Of a stretch of DNA of 64,000 bases, positions 44,449 through 53,357 are shown in pieces. The notes beneath the pieces are model-generated. The model saw only the letters and a program-made list of their open reading frames with translations, had not been told where the DNA came from and did no database searches. Every line of letters begins with the position of its first letter. Within the stretch, counting starts at the first letter, position 1. Source of the DNA: Brevibacterium ihuae (GTDB lineage: Bacteria > Actinomycetota > Actinomycetes > Actinomycetales > Brevibacteriaceae); contig NZ_FXWZ01000002.1 of the NCBI RefSeq assembly GCF_900184225.1, positions 1,090,054 to 1,154,053 on the forward strand, read 5' to 3'. Made by a program: the position numbers and the translations under genes.

Positions 44449-45669
44449 TCAGGAACGGTCGTCCGGCTCGGGGCGTCCGGCGAGCTGCAGCATCCCCCAG
44501 CCGATGAGCGCGCCGCACCCCGTCCCCGCCGCGAGCGCGCCGGCGAGGAGCAGCGGGCGGACGCCGAATTCCGCGAGTCCGCCGGGGCCGATCGCACCGG
44601 TGGCGAACAGTCCGACGAGAAGCGCGCAGACGGCGATCTCCACGACGAGGACGAGGACCGCGCGCAGGTCGGTGACGTGCCAGGCGGGCCTGCCGATCAC
44701 GGCGACGAGGCCGCAGAGGAGGACGGCGAGCGGCGCGACGACCGCCCAGGCCGGCGGGTCCTGGGGCACGACGGCGAGGAGGGGGAAGCCGGGGAGCGGC
44801 ACCTCGACCGCGGTGAATGGCGAGGCGAGCGCCCCGTCCGCGAGCATGATCCCGGCTCCGGACACCCAGGACAGCCCGAGCACGAGCACCGTCGGGGCGA
44901 ACAGGAGCTGGACGACGGCGAGCCCGATCCCCGCGGCGGTCGGGTCCGAATAGAGGCCGACCACGGCGGCGGCGCGGTCCCACCCGAATGCGAGAGCGGC
45001 CAGGACGGCGAGGGCGCCGACGATGAGCAGTCCGAGGCCCGCGCGACGGAACGCCGCATGGCCCGAGCCGAGGGCGGCCTCCCACCGGGGTCCGCCCGCG
45101 CTCCTCATCCCGTCGCGCACGGCGTCGGCGATCGCGTGCCGACCGAGGCCGACGCCGATCGCCGTCCAGAGGACGAGCACGGTCCGGAGGAGTCCGAGGA
45201 CCCCGGGGGCGATGTCGCCGAGGACGAGGGCGGGGACGAGGATCCCGAGCCCGAGGACCCCGCCGAGAGCGATTCTGGCGACGTTCCGCGGACGGGCGGC
45301 ACCCGTCGCCGCCGGAGCGCCGAGCGCGGCGTCGACGTCGAGCGCGTGCCGGGTGCGGCGGGCGGCGTGGTGGACGAGGAGCCAGACCGCGAGGGTGAGC
45401 GCGGTCGGCGGCAGCAGATGGACATGGGTCTCGGTGCGTCCGCCGAGGCCGTGGACCACCCCGAGTCCGGTGGCCGCCCAGGCGGTGATGGCCGAGAGCG
45501 GACGCTGCTCGGCGATCCCGATGAACCACGCGAGGGTGGACAGGGCGAGGGCTGCGGGGACGAGGACGAGGAGTGCGCGTGCTCCCTCGGCGGCTCCGAT
45601 GACGGCCGGGTGCCGCCCGATCCCCCGAGCCCGCCGGGGGGTGTCCGCTGATCTCTCCACCCGTGCCAT
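44449..45669 (-). CDS. DUF6350 polytopic membrane protein
   Basis: Protein of 406 residues with roughly ten to eleven helices and few charged loops, matching the actinobacterial DUF6350 family found between sucCD and purN. Conserved features include the initial GAAEGARALLVLVPAALALSTLAWF and VSGAGIMLADGALASPFTAVEVPLPGFPLLAVVP. Some homologues are linked to cell division, but no activity is known. The chosen ATG at 45669 removes a poorly supported 44-residue extension. It is divergent from the proline-rich protein gene. Confidence 0.82.
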   Translation of the reverse strand: MARVERSADTPRRARGIGRHPAVIGAAEGARALLVLVPAALALSTLAWFIGIAEQRPLSAITAWAATGLGVVHGLGGRTETHVHLLPPTALTLAVWLLVHHAARRTRHALDVDAALGAPAATGAARPRNVARIALGGVLGLGILVPALVLGDIAPGVLGLLRTVLVLWTAIGVGLGRHAIADAVRDGMRSAGGPRWEAALGSGHAAFRRAGLGLLIVGALAVLAALAFGWDRAAAVVGLYSDPTAAGIGLAVVQLLFAPTVLVLGLSWVSGAGIMLADGALASPFTAVEVPLPGFPLLAVVPQDPPAWAVVAPLAVLLCGLVAVIGRPAWHVTDLRAVLVLVVEIAVCALLVGLFATGAIGPGGLAEFGVRPLLLAGALAAGTGCGALIGWGMLQLAGRPEPDDRS

Positions 45670-45784
45670 GATGCCCGATCCGCCATCGCATGTGGCCGGT
45701 TCGACACACCCGGGGATCGGCCTCCGTGATAATTTTGGTGCCGTACGCACAGTGCGACCCATCGACGACGAGGAACGATTCCCC

Positions 45785-47104
45785 ATGAGCTCCGGCAGCA
45801 ATCTCCCTCCCGGCTCCGCGGGCGATCCGCGCGGCCCGCAGGGCTGGCAGCAGCCCCCGGCAGGCGGCTCCGGCGACGTCCCGCCCCCGCCCGGCTACGC
45901 CCCCGGCGGCGGCTGGGGCGGGCAGCTGCAGGGCACCCCGCCGCCGGCCTATTCGGCCTCCGGACCGCAGCAGGGCACCCCTCCCCCGGCGTACTCCGCC
46001 TCGGGCCCGGCCATGAGCACCGGCGGACAGACCCCGCAGCCCGCCCCGGCACCGGGCTACGTCCCGCCGGCGCAGCAGCAGGGGAAGAAGAAGTCGAAGA
46101 TGCCGCTCATCCTGTCGCTCGCGGCGGTCGGTGTGGTCCTCCTCCTCGTCATCATCGGCGCGGTCGTGGTGAACTCGGTCAACCGCTCGCAGTACGGCCC
46201 GGACACCGTGGCCCAGGAGTACCTCACGGCGCTCGAGAACCAGGACTTAGCGGCGGCCAACGAGATCGCGGCGCCCACCGTGCCGAACGGCGCGAACGAG
46301 ATGCTCCTCGACCCCAAGTACGCGGCGAACTCGCAGGAGAAGATCGCCGACGCCCGGGTCGAGGACACGACGATCAACGGCGACACCGCGACGATCCAGG
46401 CGAGCTACACGCTCGGCGGACAGCCCCACGAGCTCACCCTCAACGCGAACAAGGAGGGGCGACAGGGCCTGTTCTTCGACAACTGGGTGCTCACCGGTCC
46501 GGTCCTCCAGACCATCGCGATCGAGCTGCCCAAGATCGAGGGCGCGACGATCAACGACCAGGAGTTCGTCGCCGAGGATGCCGGCCGCACCGAGTACGCG
46601 GTGATGCCGGGCACCTATGCGGTGGCCACTCCGGACAACAAGTACGTCCAGGCGGGCTCCGACCAGGTCACCGTGGGCTTCTCCCCCACCGAGCAGCCCC
46701 AGCCGGCGTCGATGAACATCACCGTCGAGCCGACCGACGCCTTCCAGACCGACGTGCAGAAGGCGGTCGAGGACGCGATCAACGAGTGCGCGAAGAAGAA
46801 GGATCTCGAGCCCGAGGGCTGCCCGTTCGGGATCGGCGGGACCGATCAGCGCACCGGGGTCAATGCGATCGACGACGGCGTGGACGGAACGGTGAAGTAC
46901 ACCATCACCAAGCAGCCCAGGGTCTCCGCGTCGATGAGCTCGGACCTCTCGGCTGGCTCCTTCTTCACCTCGTCGGTGGGCAAGATGGAGTTCACCATGG
47001 ATTCCGAGACCCAGGGCAGCGGAGCCTGGACCGGCAGCGGTGATCTCAGCGTCTCCGGGTCGGTGACCATCGAGGGGGATTCGGTCTCGATCGAGTTCTT
47101 CTGA
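45785..47104 (+). CDS. Proline-rich single-pass membrane protein with TcaA-like extracytoplasmic region
   Basis: Protein of 439 residues. Residues 1-100 are a Pro/Gly/Gln-rich cytoplasmic tail with a 13-residue tandem repeat (GTPPPAYSASGP, twice); then KKKSK and one transmembrane helix (MPLILSLAAVGVVLLLVIIGAVVV); then a large exported region. The first part (DTVAQEYLTALENQDLAAANEIA...) is NTF2-like; the next contains VMPGTYAV-type beta repeats resembling TcaA/YvbJ; two cysteines occur near CAKKKDLEPEGC. A role in envelope sensing or assembly is a guess. An extended -10 (tgataat) is visible about 55 bp upstream. Confidence 0.7.
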   Translation: MSSGSNLPPGSAGDPRGPQGWQQPPAGGSGDVPPPPGYAPGGGWGGQLQGTPPPAYSASGPQQGTPPPAYSASGPAMSTGGQTPQPAPAPGYVPPAQQQGKKKSKMPLILSLAAVGVVLLLVIIGAVVVNSVNRSQYGPDTVAQEYLTALENQDLAAANEIAAPTVPNGANEMLLDPKYAANSQEKIADARVEDTTINGDTATIQASYTLGGQPHELTLNANKEGRQGLFFDNWVLTGPVLQTIAIELPKIEGATINDQEFVAEDAGRTEYAVMPGTYAVATPDNKYVQAGSDQVTVGFSPTEQPQPASMNITVEPTDAFQTDVQKAVEDAINECAKKKDLEPEGCPFGIGGTDQRTGVNAIDDGVDGTVKYTITKQPRVSASMSSDLSAGSFFTSSVGKMEFTMDSETQGSGAWTGSGDLSVSGSVTIEGDSVSIEFF

Positions 47105-47126
47105 CGAGCTCCGCCCGCCGCGTCCG

Positions 47127-47154
47127 ACGGCGCCGACCGCACGGTCGGCGCCGT
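47127..47154. terminator. Terminator between the proline-rich protein and amidase genes
   Basis: A perfect 13-bp stem of acggcgccgaccg (47127-47139) and cggtcggcgccgt (47142-47154) between two convergent genes. Confidence 0.7.
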
Positions 47155-47229
47155 CTCGCGTATCCGGCCCCACGGCCGGCAGATCCGAGTCCGCGGCGCC
47201 CGCTGGGCCCGCCTGCCGGGCGCGGGAGC

Positions 47230-48660
47230 TCAGCCCACCGTGCGCACGGGTGCGGGCACCCGGGCCGTCGCCTCGAACCAGGCGGCCGCGGCGAGCACCC
47301 CGGCGTCGTCGAAGCGGCGCCCGGCGATCTGCAGTCCGATCGTGCGTCCGTCGCCGGTGTACCCGGCGTTGACGCTCGCGGCCGGCTGCTCGGACATGTT
47401 GTACGGCACGGTGTAGGAGATGTGCCCCATCGGCTGATCGGGATCGTCGAACGGCATGGGGCGCTCGGCGGGGAACGCGGCGACCGGGGCGACCGGCGAC
47501 AGGACGAGATCGAACCCGGCGGTCGCGCGCACGGTGACCTGCCGCATCGTCTGGATGCTCTGGTAGCAGCGGAGCACCTCGGACCCGGCCACGTCCGCCC
47601 CGGCCGTGCACCACCGGGCGACATAGGGGAGGATGCGCCGCTGGTCCTCGATGCCGAGGGCGCTGTAGTCGACCCAGGAGCGCACCCTCCAGAAGCGGTC
47701 GACGTCGGAGAGGAGGCCCTCGTCCATGAAGGGCTCGATCCGCTCGACCTCCGCGCCGGCGGCGGCGAACCGCTCGGCGGCGGCGTCGACCGCCGCGGCG
47801 ACCTCGGGATCGGTGCCCATCCCGCAGCCGGCCGTCGTGTGCACGGCGATCCGCAGCCCGGCGGGATCGAAGCCCGACGCGGTGTAGTCCCCCTCGTAGG
47901 GCGGCAGCTCGGAGTAGTCGCGGTCGTCGGGCCGGCCGATCACCGTCATCGCCCGGCGGAGGTCGTCGACCGTCCGGGCGAGCGGGCCCGCACAGCGCCC
48001 GAGGTACGGTGCGTCGAGCGGGACGCGCCCGAAGCTCGGCTTGAGGGTGGCGAGCCCGAGCCACGTCCCGGGGAGCCGGATCGATCCGCCGATGTCCGAG
48101 CCGATGTGGATCGGACCGTACCCCGCCGCAGCGGCCGCGCCGGCCCCTGACGACGACCCGCCGGTGGTGAGCGCGGGATCGAGCGGTGACCGGGTGATCC
48201 CGTGGCGCGACGACACCCCGGAGGAGAGCATGCCCCAGTCGGGCATGACCGTCGATCCGAGGATGAGCGCACCGGCCTCGGTGAGCCGTTCGGTGATCGG
48301 CGCGTCGTGATCGGCCGGTGCCGGGTCGCCGGCGGCGTGGCCCGACGGCATCGGCACCCCGCGCCGGGCGATGTTCTCCTTGATCGTCACCGGCACGCCG
48401 TCGAGCGGCCCGCGTGCCTCCCCCGACCTCCACCGCCGGCCGGCGTCGGCCGCGGCCGCACGGGCGGTGTCGAGATCGGTGTGCCACAGGGCGTTGATCG
48501 TCGGCTCGCAGGCCGCGATGCGCTCGGCGACCGCGTCGACGACCTCGACGGGGTCGAAGTCCCCGGCGGCGTACCCGGCGGCGAGCGCCTCGCCCGACAG
48601 GTCGGCGAGGGTGGTGGCGGGGTCCGGTGCGACCGGGCCGCCGGCGCTGTGCTGTCCCAT
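47230..48660 (-). CDS. Amidase (amidase-signature family)
   Basis: Protein of 476 residues. The Ser-cisSer-Lys triad region is complete: Lys in PVTIKENIA, the Gly/Ser-rich stretch TTGGSSSGAGAAAAAGYGPIHIGSDIGGSIRLPG. This family hydrolyses amides or makes amides in GatCAB; with a divergent C-terminus and no gatB/C nearby, it is a stand-alone amidase of unknown substrate. The ATG at 48660 has aggagag upstream; a longer frame lacks support. Confidence 0.9.
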   Translation of the reverse strand: MGQHSAGGPVAPDPATTLADLSGEALAAGYAAGDFDPVEVVDAVAERIAACEPTINALWHTDLDTARAAAADAGRRWRSGEARGPLDGVPVTIKENIARRGVPMPSGHAAGDPAPADHDAPITERLTEAGALILGSTVMPDWGMLSSGVSSRHGITRSPLDPALTTGGSSSGAGAAAAAGYGPIHIGSDIGGSIRLPGTWLGLATLKPSFGRVPLDAPYLGRCAGPLARTVDDLRRAMTVIGRPDDRDYSELPPYEGDYTASGFDPAGLRIAVHTTAGCGMGTDPEVAAAVDAAAERFAAAGAEVERIEPFMDEGLLSDVDRFWRVRSWVDYSALGIEDQRRILPYVARWCTAGADVAGSEVLRCYQSIQTMRQVTVRATAGFDLVLSPVAPVAAFPAERPMPFDDPDQPMGHISYTVPYNMSEQPAASVNAGYTGDGRTIGLQIAGRRFDDAGVLAAAAWFEATARVPAPVRTVG

Positions 48661-48777
48661 GGCTCTCCTCGTGTCGTCGGCCCGGAGGCGGGCGGGCACG
48701 GGGACGCCCGCGCGGCCGCGCACGGGCTCGGCATGCTCTCCGTCAGTGTAATGGAGACCACACGGACGGCGCCGGGG

Positions 48778-49383
48778 TCAGCTCCCCTGCAGCGGGAGCT
48801 CCGCGACGAGAGCGGAGAGGGCGCGGGCGCGGTGCGACCGGGCGTTCTTCTCCTCCGGTGCGAGCTCGGCGGCGGTCCGGTCGTCGCCGGCGGGCACGAA
48901 GATCGGATCATAGCCGAAGCCGTGCGCACCGCGCGGCTCGCGGGCGAGCGCGCCCTCGAACCGGCCGAGGCGCACGAGCTCGGTGCCGTCGGGGTCGACG
49001 AAGGCCGCAGCGCACACGAAGGCCGCACCGCGGTGCTCGTCGGGGACGTCGGCGAGCTGGTCGAGGAGCAGGCGGAGGTTCGCGGCATCGTCCCCGTGGC
49101 GTCCGGACCAGCGGGCGGAGAAGATCCCGGGGGCCCCGCCGAGCACGTCGACGGCGAGCCCGGAGTCGTCGGCGATTGCCGGCAGTCCGCTCGCGGCCGC
49201 GGCCGAGCGGGCCTTGAGCAGGGCGTTCTCCTCGAAGGTCACCCCGGTCTCGACGACCTCGGGCAGGTCGAGCTCGGCTGCGTCGCGCACGCTCACCGGT
49301 CGTCCTGCGGCGGACTCGAGGATTGCCGCGAGCTCGGCGCGCTTGCCCGCATTGCGGGTGGCGAGGACGACGGTGTCGATCAT
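48778..49383 (-). CDS. rdgB: Non-canonical purine NTP pyrophosphatase (RdgB/HAM1)
   Basis: House-cleaning enzyme of 201 residues that hydrolyses ITP/dITP and XTP. Motifs: LATRNAGKRAEL, TFEENALLKARSAA, ADDSGLAVDVLGGAPGIFSARW, GFGYDPIF and SHRARAL. Its ATG overlaps the rph stop by 1 bp (TGATG). Last gene of the clpS operon. Confidence 0.96.
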   Translation of the reverse strand: MIDTVVLATRNAGKRAELAAILESAAGRPVSVRDAAELDLPEVVETGVTFEENALLKARSAAAASGLPAIADDSGLAVDVLGGAPGIFSARWSGRHGDDAANLRLLLDQLADVPDEHRGAAFVCAAAFVDPDGTELVRLGRFEGALAREPRGAHGFGYDPIFVPAGDDRTAAELAPEEKNARSHRARALSALVAELPLQGS

Positions 49384-50120
49384 CAGCGCTCCGTGGAGGA
49401 CGCGAGCGCAGCGCGCTGGATCTCGGTCAGCCGGGCGCAGCCGACGGCGGCGAGGTCGAGCATCGTGCCGAGCTCCCCGCGATCGAAGGGCGCTCCCTCG
49501 GCGGTGCCCTGCACCTCGACGAAGCTCCCGCTGCCGGTCATCACGACGTTCATGTCGGTCTCGGCGGTCGAGTCCTCCTCGTACGGGAGGTCGAGCACGG
49601 CGGTCCCGTCCACGATGCCGACGCTCACCGCTGCGACGGAGTCGACGAGGGGGTCGACGGCCGCAGGGATCCACCCGCGGCTCCGTCCGGTCGAGATCGC
49701 ATCGGCGAGCGCGACGTAGGCGCCGGTGATCGCGGCGGTGCGGGTGCCCCCGTCGGCCTGGAGGACGTCGCAGTCGAGCTGGAGCGTGTTCTCCCCGAGC
49801 TTCTTCATGTCGACCACGGAGCGCAGGGCCCGGCCGATGAGCCGGGAGATCTCGTGGGTGCGGCCGCCGACCTTCCCTTTGATCGACTCGCGGGCATTGC
49901 GGGTGTTCGTCGCCCGCGGGAGCATCGCGTACTCCGCGGTCACCCAGCCGGACCCCTGCCCCTTGAGCCAGCGCGGCACGCCCTCGGTGAGCGAGGCTGC
50001 GCACAGCACGCGGGTGCGGCCGAACTCGACGAGGACGCTCCCCTCGGCGTGATCGAGCCAGTTGCGGGTGATCGTCACCTCGCGCAGCTCGTCGACTGCG
50101 CGTCCGTCGAAGCGGGTCAT
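49383..50120 (-). CDS. rph: Ribonuclease PH
   Basis: Phosphorolytic 3'-5' exoribonuclease of 245 residues that trims tRNA 3' ends. Landmarks: [76 protein letters not shown] and the [17 protein letters not shown] active-site segment. Sits between the MBL hydrolase (16 bp upstream) and rdgB, a standard actinobacterial order. Confidence 0.97.
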   Translation of the reverse strand: MTRFDGRAVDELREVTITRNWLDHAEGSVLVEFGRTRVLCAASLTEGVPRWLKGQGSGWVTAEYAMLPRATNTRNARESIKGKVGGRTHEISRLIGRALRSVVDMKKLGENTLQLDCDVLQADGGTRTAAITGAYVALADAISTGRSRGWIPAAVDPLVDSVAAVSVGIVDGTAVLDLPYEEDSTAETDMNVVMTGSGSFVEVQGTAEGAPFDRGELGTMLDLAAVGCARLTEIQRAALASSTER

Positions 50121-50136
50121 GGGGTCTCCTCGGGGG

Positions 50137-50982
50137 TCAGCGGCCTGCGGCCGGAGCGGGGTCGATGGTCCAGGAGGCGCCGGGTGCGGCGACGCCGATC
50201 GGGCCGTCGAACTCGCCGGCGGCCTCGGTGCGCACCGTGCCGGTATCGGTCCACGGCGGGATGTGGGTGAGGACGAGGGAGCGGGCGCCGGCGTCGGCGG
50301 CGACGCGGCCGGCGCGCAGTCCGGTGAGGTGGATGCCGCGCACGGTGTCGCGGTCCTCCTGGAACGCCGCTTCACAGAGGAAGACGTCGGCTTCGCGGGC
50401 GGCGGCGACGAGCGCCTCGCACGCGTCGGAGTCCCCCGAGTAGGTGAGCACGCCGCCGCCCGGGCCGGTCACCCGCAGCGCATAGGCCTCGACCGGGTGG
50501 TCGACGAGGAAGGCCTCGATGGAGAAGGGACCGACCGAGAACGATGCGCCGGGTGTGATGTCGTGGAACTCGAACATCGTCGACAGGTCGGTGTCGTGCG
50601 CCTGCTCCGCGCAGGGGCTCAGCCCCGGTTCGGTGTGGTAGGCCGCCGTGAGGCGCCGCTCGGTGCCGACCGGACCCCACACCGGGACGCGCTCGCGGCC
50701 GCCCCCGGGCTCCCCGGTGTCGAAGTAGAAGTCGGGGTCGTAGCTCCGGTGGACGTAGAGGCCGGTGACGTCGAGGCAGTGGTCGGGGTGGAGGTGGGAG
50801 AGGACGACTGCGTCGATCTGCGCCGGTGAGCAGTGCGCCTGGAGCGCGCCGAGCGCACCGCTGCCGAGGTCGAGGAGGATGCGGTGGGTGCGACCGCCGT
50901 CGTCGGCCTCGAGAAGGTAGCAGCTCGCGGCGGAGGTGGGGCCGGGGAACGAGCCCGAGGTGCCGATCGCGATCAGCCTCAT
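50137..50982 (-). CDS. MBL-fold metallo-hydrolase (RNase Z-like)
   Basis: Protein of 281 residues with the metal-binding motif HLHPDH (63-68), further His/Asp ligands in [12 protein letters not shown] and LTHIPPW, and the beta-lactamase fold order. Close to the tRNase Z-like/cyclic phosphodiesterase branch; the substrate cannot be fixed. The ATG overlaps the DUF2017 stop as ATGA, so it is co-translated. Confidence 0.9.
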   Translation of the reverse strand: MRLIAIGTSGSFPGPTSAASCYLLEADDGGRTHRILLDLGSGALGALQAHCSPAQIDAVVLSHLHPDHCLDVTGLYVHRSYDPDFYFDTGEPGGGRERVPVWGPVGTERRLTAAYHTEPGLSPCAEQAHDTDLSTMFEFHDITPGASFSVGPFSIEAFLVDHPVEAYALRVTGPGGGVLTYSGDSDACEALVAAAREADVFLCEAAFQEDRDTVRGIHLTGLRAGRVAADAGARSLVLTHIPPWTDTGTVRTEAAGEFDGPIGVAAPGASWTIDPAPAAGR

Positions 50983-51578
50983 GTGGGGTCCTCTTCGTCG
51001 GTGGGGATGAGGGAGTCGAGCAGGATCCCGGCGAGGCGCTCCTGCGCCCAGGTGAGGAAGTCGTAGACGGTGACGAGCATCGCTTCGCTGTCGGGGAGCT
51101 CGTCCTCGCGGGCGTAGAGCTCGTCGAGATCGGCGTCGGTCTCCAGGCCCAGTCGGCTCGCGACGACGAGCCGCACATCGGTGAGGGCGGTGAGCCAGGC
51201 GCGCTGGGCGGCGTCGTCGAGGACGATGCGGCCGGAAGCGCCGAGGGAGTGGAGCGCGGTGCGGAGGTTCGCGAGCTTCGACTCCCGGAGATCGAAATCG
51301 GTGAGCCGCCGGAACTCCGCCGAGCGCTCCGGATCGTCGGGGTCGACGTCGGGCAGCAGGCGCAGCAGCGCCGGGTCGGTGGGACGGTCGACCGCCTCGC
51401 CCATGCCGACGAGACGGGCGAGCTGCTCGGCCTCAGTGAGCCCGTCGGACTCCTGTCGGTCGTCCTCGCCGCCGCCGAGCAGGCCGGCGGTGTCGGAGAA
51501 CACCGAGACGAAGAGGTTCCTCTCCGCGGTGCTGAGGTCGAGGCGGGCGGTGCCGCGCGGTCCGGGGGTGATCTTCAC
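50979..51578 (-). CDS. DUF2017 protein
   Basis: Protein of 199 residues, alpha-helical and acidic, with the family pattern LLRLLPDVDPDDPERSAEFRRLTDFDLRESKLANLRTAL and the C-terminal LVTVYDFLTWAQERLAGIL. No known function; almost always encoded next to clpS in actinobacteria. The GTG start directly follows the clpS stop (TGAGTG). Confidence 0.88.
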   Translation of the reverse strand: MKITPGPRGTARLDLSTAERNLFVSVFSDTAGLLGGGEDDRQESDGLTEAEQLARLVGMGEAVDRPTDPALLRLLPDVDPDDPERSAEFRRLTDFDLRESKLANLRTALHSLGASGRIVLDDAAQRAWLTALTDVRLVVASRLGLETDADLDELYAREDELPDSEAMLVTVYDFLTWAQERLAGILLDSLIPTDEEDPT

Positions 51579-51896
51579 TCAGCCGTTCCCCCGGTCGGAT
51601 GGGCGGCAGGCGGCCCACAGGCCGAATCCGTGCATCGCCTGGGTGTCGCGCTCCATCTCCTCGCGGGTCCCGGTCGCGACGACCGATCGGCCGTCCTCGT
51701 GGACCTCGTACATGAGCTTCTCGGACTTGAGCCGCGAATAGCCGAAGTAGCTCTGGAAGACATAGGTGACGTAGCTCATGAGGTTGACCGGATCGTTGAA
51801 CACGATGGTCACCCACGGGTGGTCCGGCCGAGTCCTCGTCCGGTCCTCGACCTCCGGTTCGAGTACGGCCTGGGCACCGTCGGCGGTGGAAGTCAC
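51579..51896 (-). CDS. clpS: ATP-dependent Clp protease adaptor ClpS
   Basis: Adaptor of 105 residues that hands N-degron substrates to ClpC/ClpA. Conserved WVTIVFNDPVNLMSYVTYVFQ, KSEKLMYEVHEDGRSVV and ERDTQAMHGFGLWA form the fold and its N-degron pocket. The GTG start lies 6 nt after TAGAGT, leaderless. First gene of clpS-DUF2017-MBL-rph-rdgB. Confidence 0.95.
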   Translation of the reverse strand: MTSTADGAQAVLEPEVEDRTRTRPDHPWVTIVFNDPVNLMSYVTYVFQSYFGYSRLKSEKLMYEVHEDGRSVVATGTREEMERDTQAMHGFGLWAACRPSDRGNG

Positions 51897-51902
51897 CCGT
51901 CC

Positions 51903-51908
51903 ACTCTA
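51903..51908 (-). promoter_or_regulatory. -10 box for a leaderless clpS transcript
   Basis: TAGAGT on the minus strand, 6 nt before the GTG. Confidence 0.55.
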
Positions 51909-51946
51909 CGGGATGGCGGAGTGCCGGAACCCCGGAATCCGTGCAA

Positions 51947-51952
51947 TAGGAT
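51947..51952 (+). promoter_or_regulatory. -10 box for a leaderless pncB transcript
   Basis: TAGGAT, 7 nt before the ATG at 51960; divergent from the clpS promoter, 38 bp apart. Confidence 0.55.
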
Positions 51953-51959
51953 CGGTCGT

Positions 51960-53279
51960 ATGAGTGATCTCACACCCTCCTCGCCGTCGACGGCGCTCTT
52001 CACCGATCATTACGAGCTCACGATGCTCCAGGCCGCGCTCGCGGCGGGCACCGCCGACCGGCGCAGCGTGTTCGAGGTGTTCGGCCGTCGACTCCCCCAC
52101 GGCCGTCGGTACGGTGTGGTCGCCGGCACCGGCCGGGTGCTCGAGATGCTCCGCGACTTCCGGTTCGGCTCCGCCGAGCTCGAGTTCCTCCGCTCCACCG
52201 GGGTGGTCGACGCCGCGACCCTCGACTGGCTCGCCGCCTACCGGTTCGGCGGGACGATCCGCGGCTACGCCGAGGGCGAGGTCTACTTCCCCGGCTCGCC
52301 GCTGCTCACCGTGGAGTCGACGTTCGCCGAGGCGGTCGTCCTCGAGACCCTTATCCTGTCCGCGCTCAACTACGACACCGCGGTCGCCTCGGCGGCCTCC
52401 CGGATGAGCGGCGCCGCCGGCGATCGGCCGTGCGCGGAGATGGGATCGCGCCGCACCCACGAGGCCGCGGCCGTGGCCGCCGCCCGTGCCTCGGTCATCG
52501 CCGGCTTCGCGTCGACCTCGAACCTCGAGGCCGGGCGCCGCTACGGGCTGCGCACGATCGGCACCTCGGCCCACTCGTTCACCCTCCTCCACGACTCGGA
52601 GCGCCAGGCCTTCGCCGCGCAGATCGAGTCGCTCGGCCGCGACACCGTCCTGCTCCTCGACACCTACGACGTCGACGCGGCGCTCGACATCGCGATCGAG
52701 CTCGCCGGGCCCGAGCTCGGCGGCGTGCGCCTCGACTCCGGCGACCTCGGGATCCAGGCGCACGAGGTGCGCGAGAAGCTCGACTCGCGCGGCGCGACGG
52801 GGACGAAGATCACCGTGACGAGCGACCTCGACGAGTACGCGATCGCATCCCTCCAGGCGGCCCCGGTCGACGCCTACGGCGTCGGCACCCGGGTCGTCAC
52901 CGGATCGGGAGCTCCCACGGCGAGCCTCGTCTACAAGCTCGTCGCCCGCCAGGGCTCCGACGGCACGTGGGTGGCGGTCGAGAAGGCGTCGAAGAACAAG
53001 TCCTCGCGCGGCGGGATCAAGCAGGCCGTGCGCAGCTACGACGGCACGATCGCGACCGAGGAGTCGATCGGCGTCCCCGACCTCCCGGCCGACTTCGACG
53101 GCCGCCCGCTGCTCGTCGATCTCGTCACCGACGGCACGATCGACGATGCGCTCACCGGAGCCGAGGGCGTGCGGAGGGCGCAGGTGCGCCATGCCGAATC
53201 GATCGCCGAGCTCCCCCGCTCGGCCCACCGGCTGCAGGACGGCGAGCCGGCGATCCCGACGGTATACTACTCCGACTGA
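51960..53279 (+). CDS. pncB: Nicotinate phosphoribosyltransferase
   Basis: NAD-salvage enzyme of 439 residues that joins nicotinate and PRPP. Landmarks: LFTDHYELTMLQAAL, the conserved VFEVFGRRLPHGRRYGVVAG, TIGTSAHSFTLLH (about 200-212) with the catalytic His, and LDSGDLGIQAHEVREKLDSRG of the phosphate site. Monocistronic and divergent from clpS, the common arrangement in actinobacteria. Confidence 0.96.
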   Translation: MSDLTPSSPSTALFTDHYELTMLQAALAAGTADRRSVFEVFGRRLPHGRRYGVVAGTGRVLEMLRDFRFGSAELEFLRSTGVVDAATLDWLAAYRFGGTIRGYAEGEVYFPGSPLLTVESTFAEAVVLETLILSALNYDTAVASAASRMSGAAGDRPCAEMGSRRTHEAAAVAAARASVIAGFASTSNLEAGRRYGLRTIGTSAHSFTLLHDSERQAFAAQIESLGRDTVLLLDTYDVDAALDIAIELAGPELGGVRLDSGDLGIQAHEVREKLDSRGATGTKITVTSDLDEYAIASLQAAPVDAYGVGTRVVTGSGAPTASLVYKLVARQGSDGTWVAVEKASKNKSSRGGIKQAVRSYDGTIATEESIGVPDLPADFDGRPLLVDLVTDGTIDDALTGAEGVRRAQVRHAESIAELPRSAHRLQDGEPAIPTVYYSD

Positions 53280-53357
53280 GCCCCCGGCGCGGGTGCATAC
53301 GGCGTCCGGGTCGTGCAGGTGCCCGTGCCCACCGGCGCCCTGGGGACGACGCCGCGC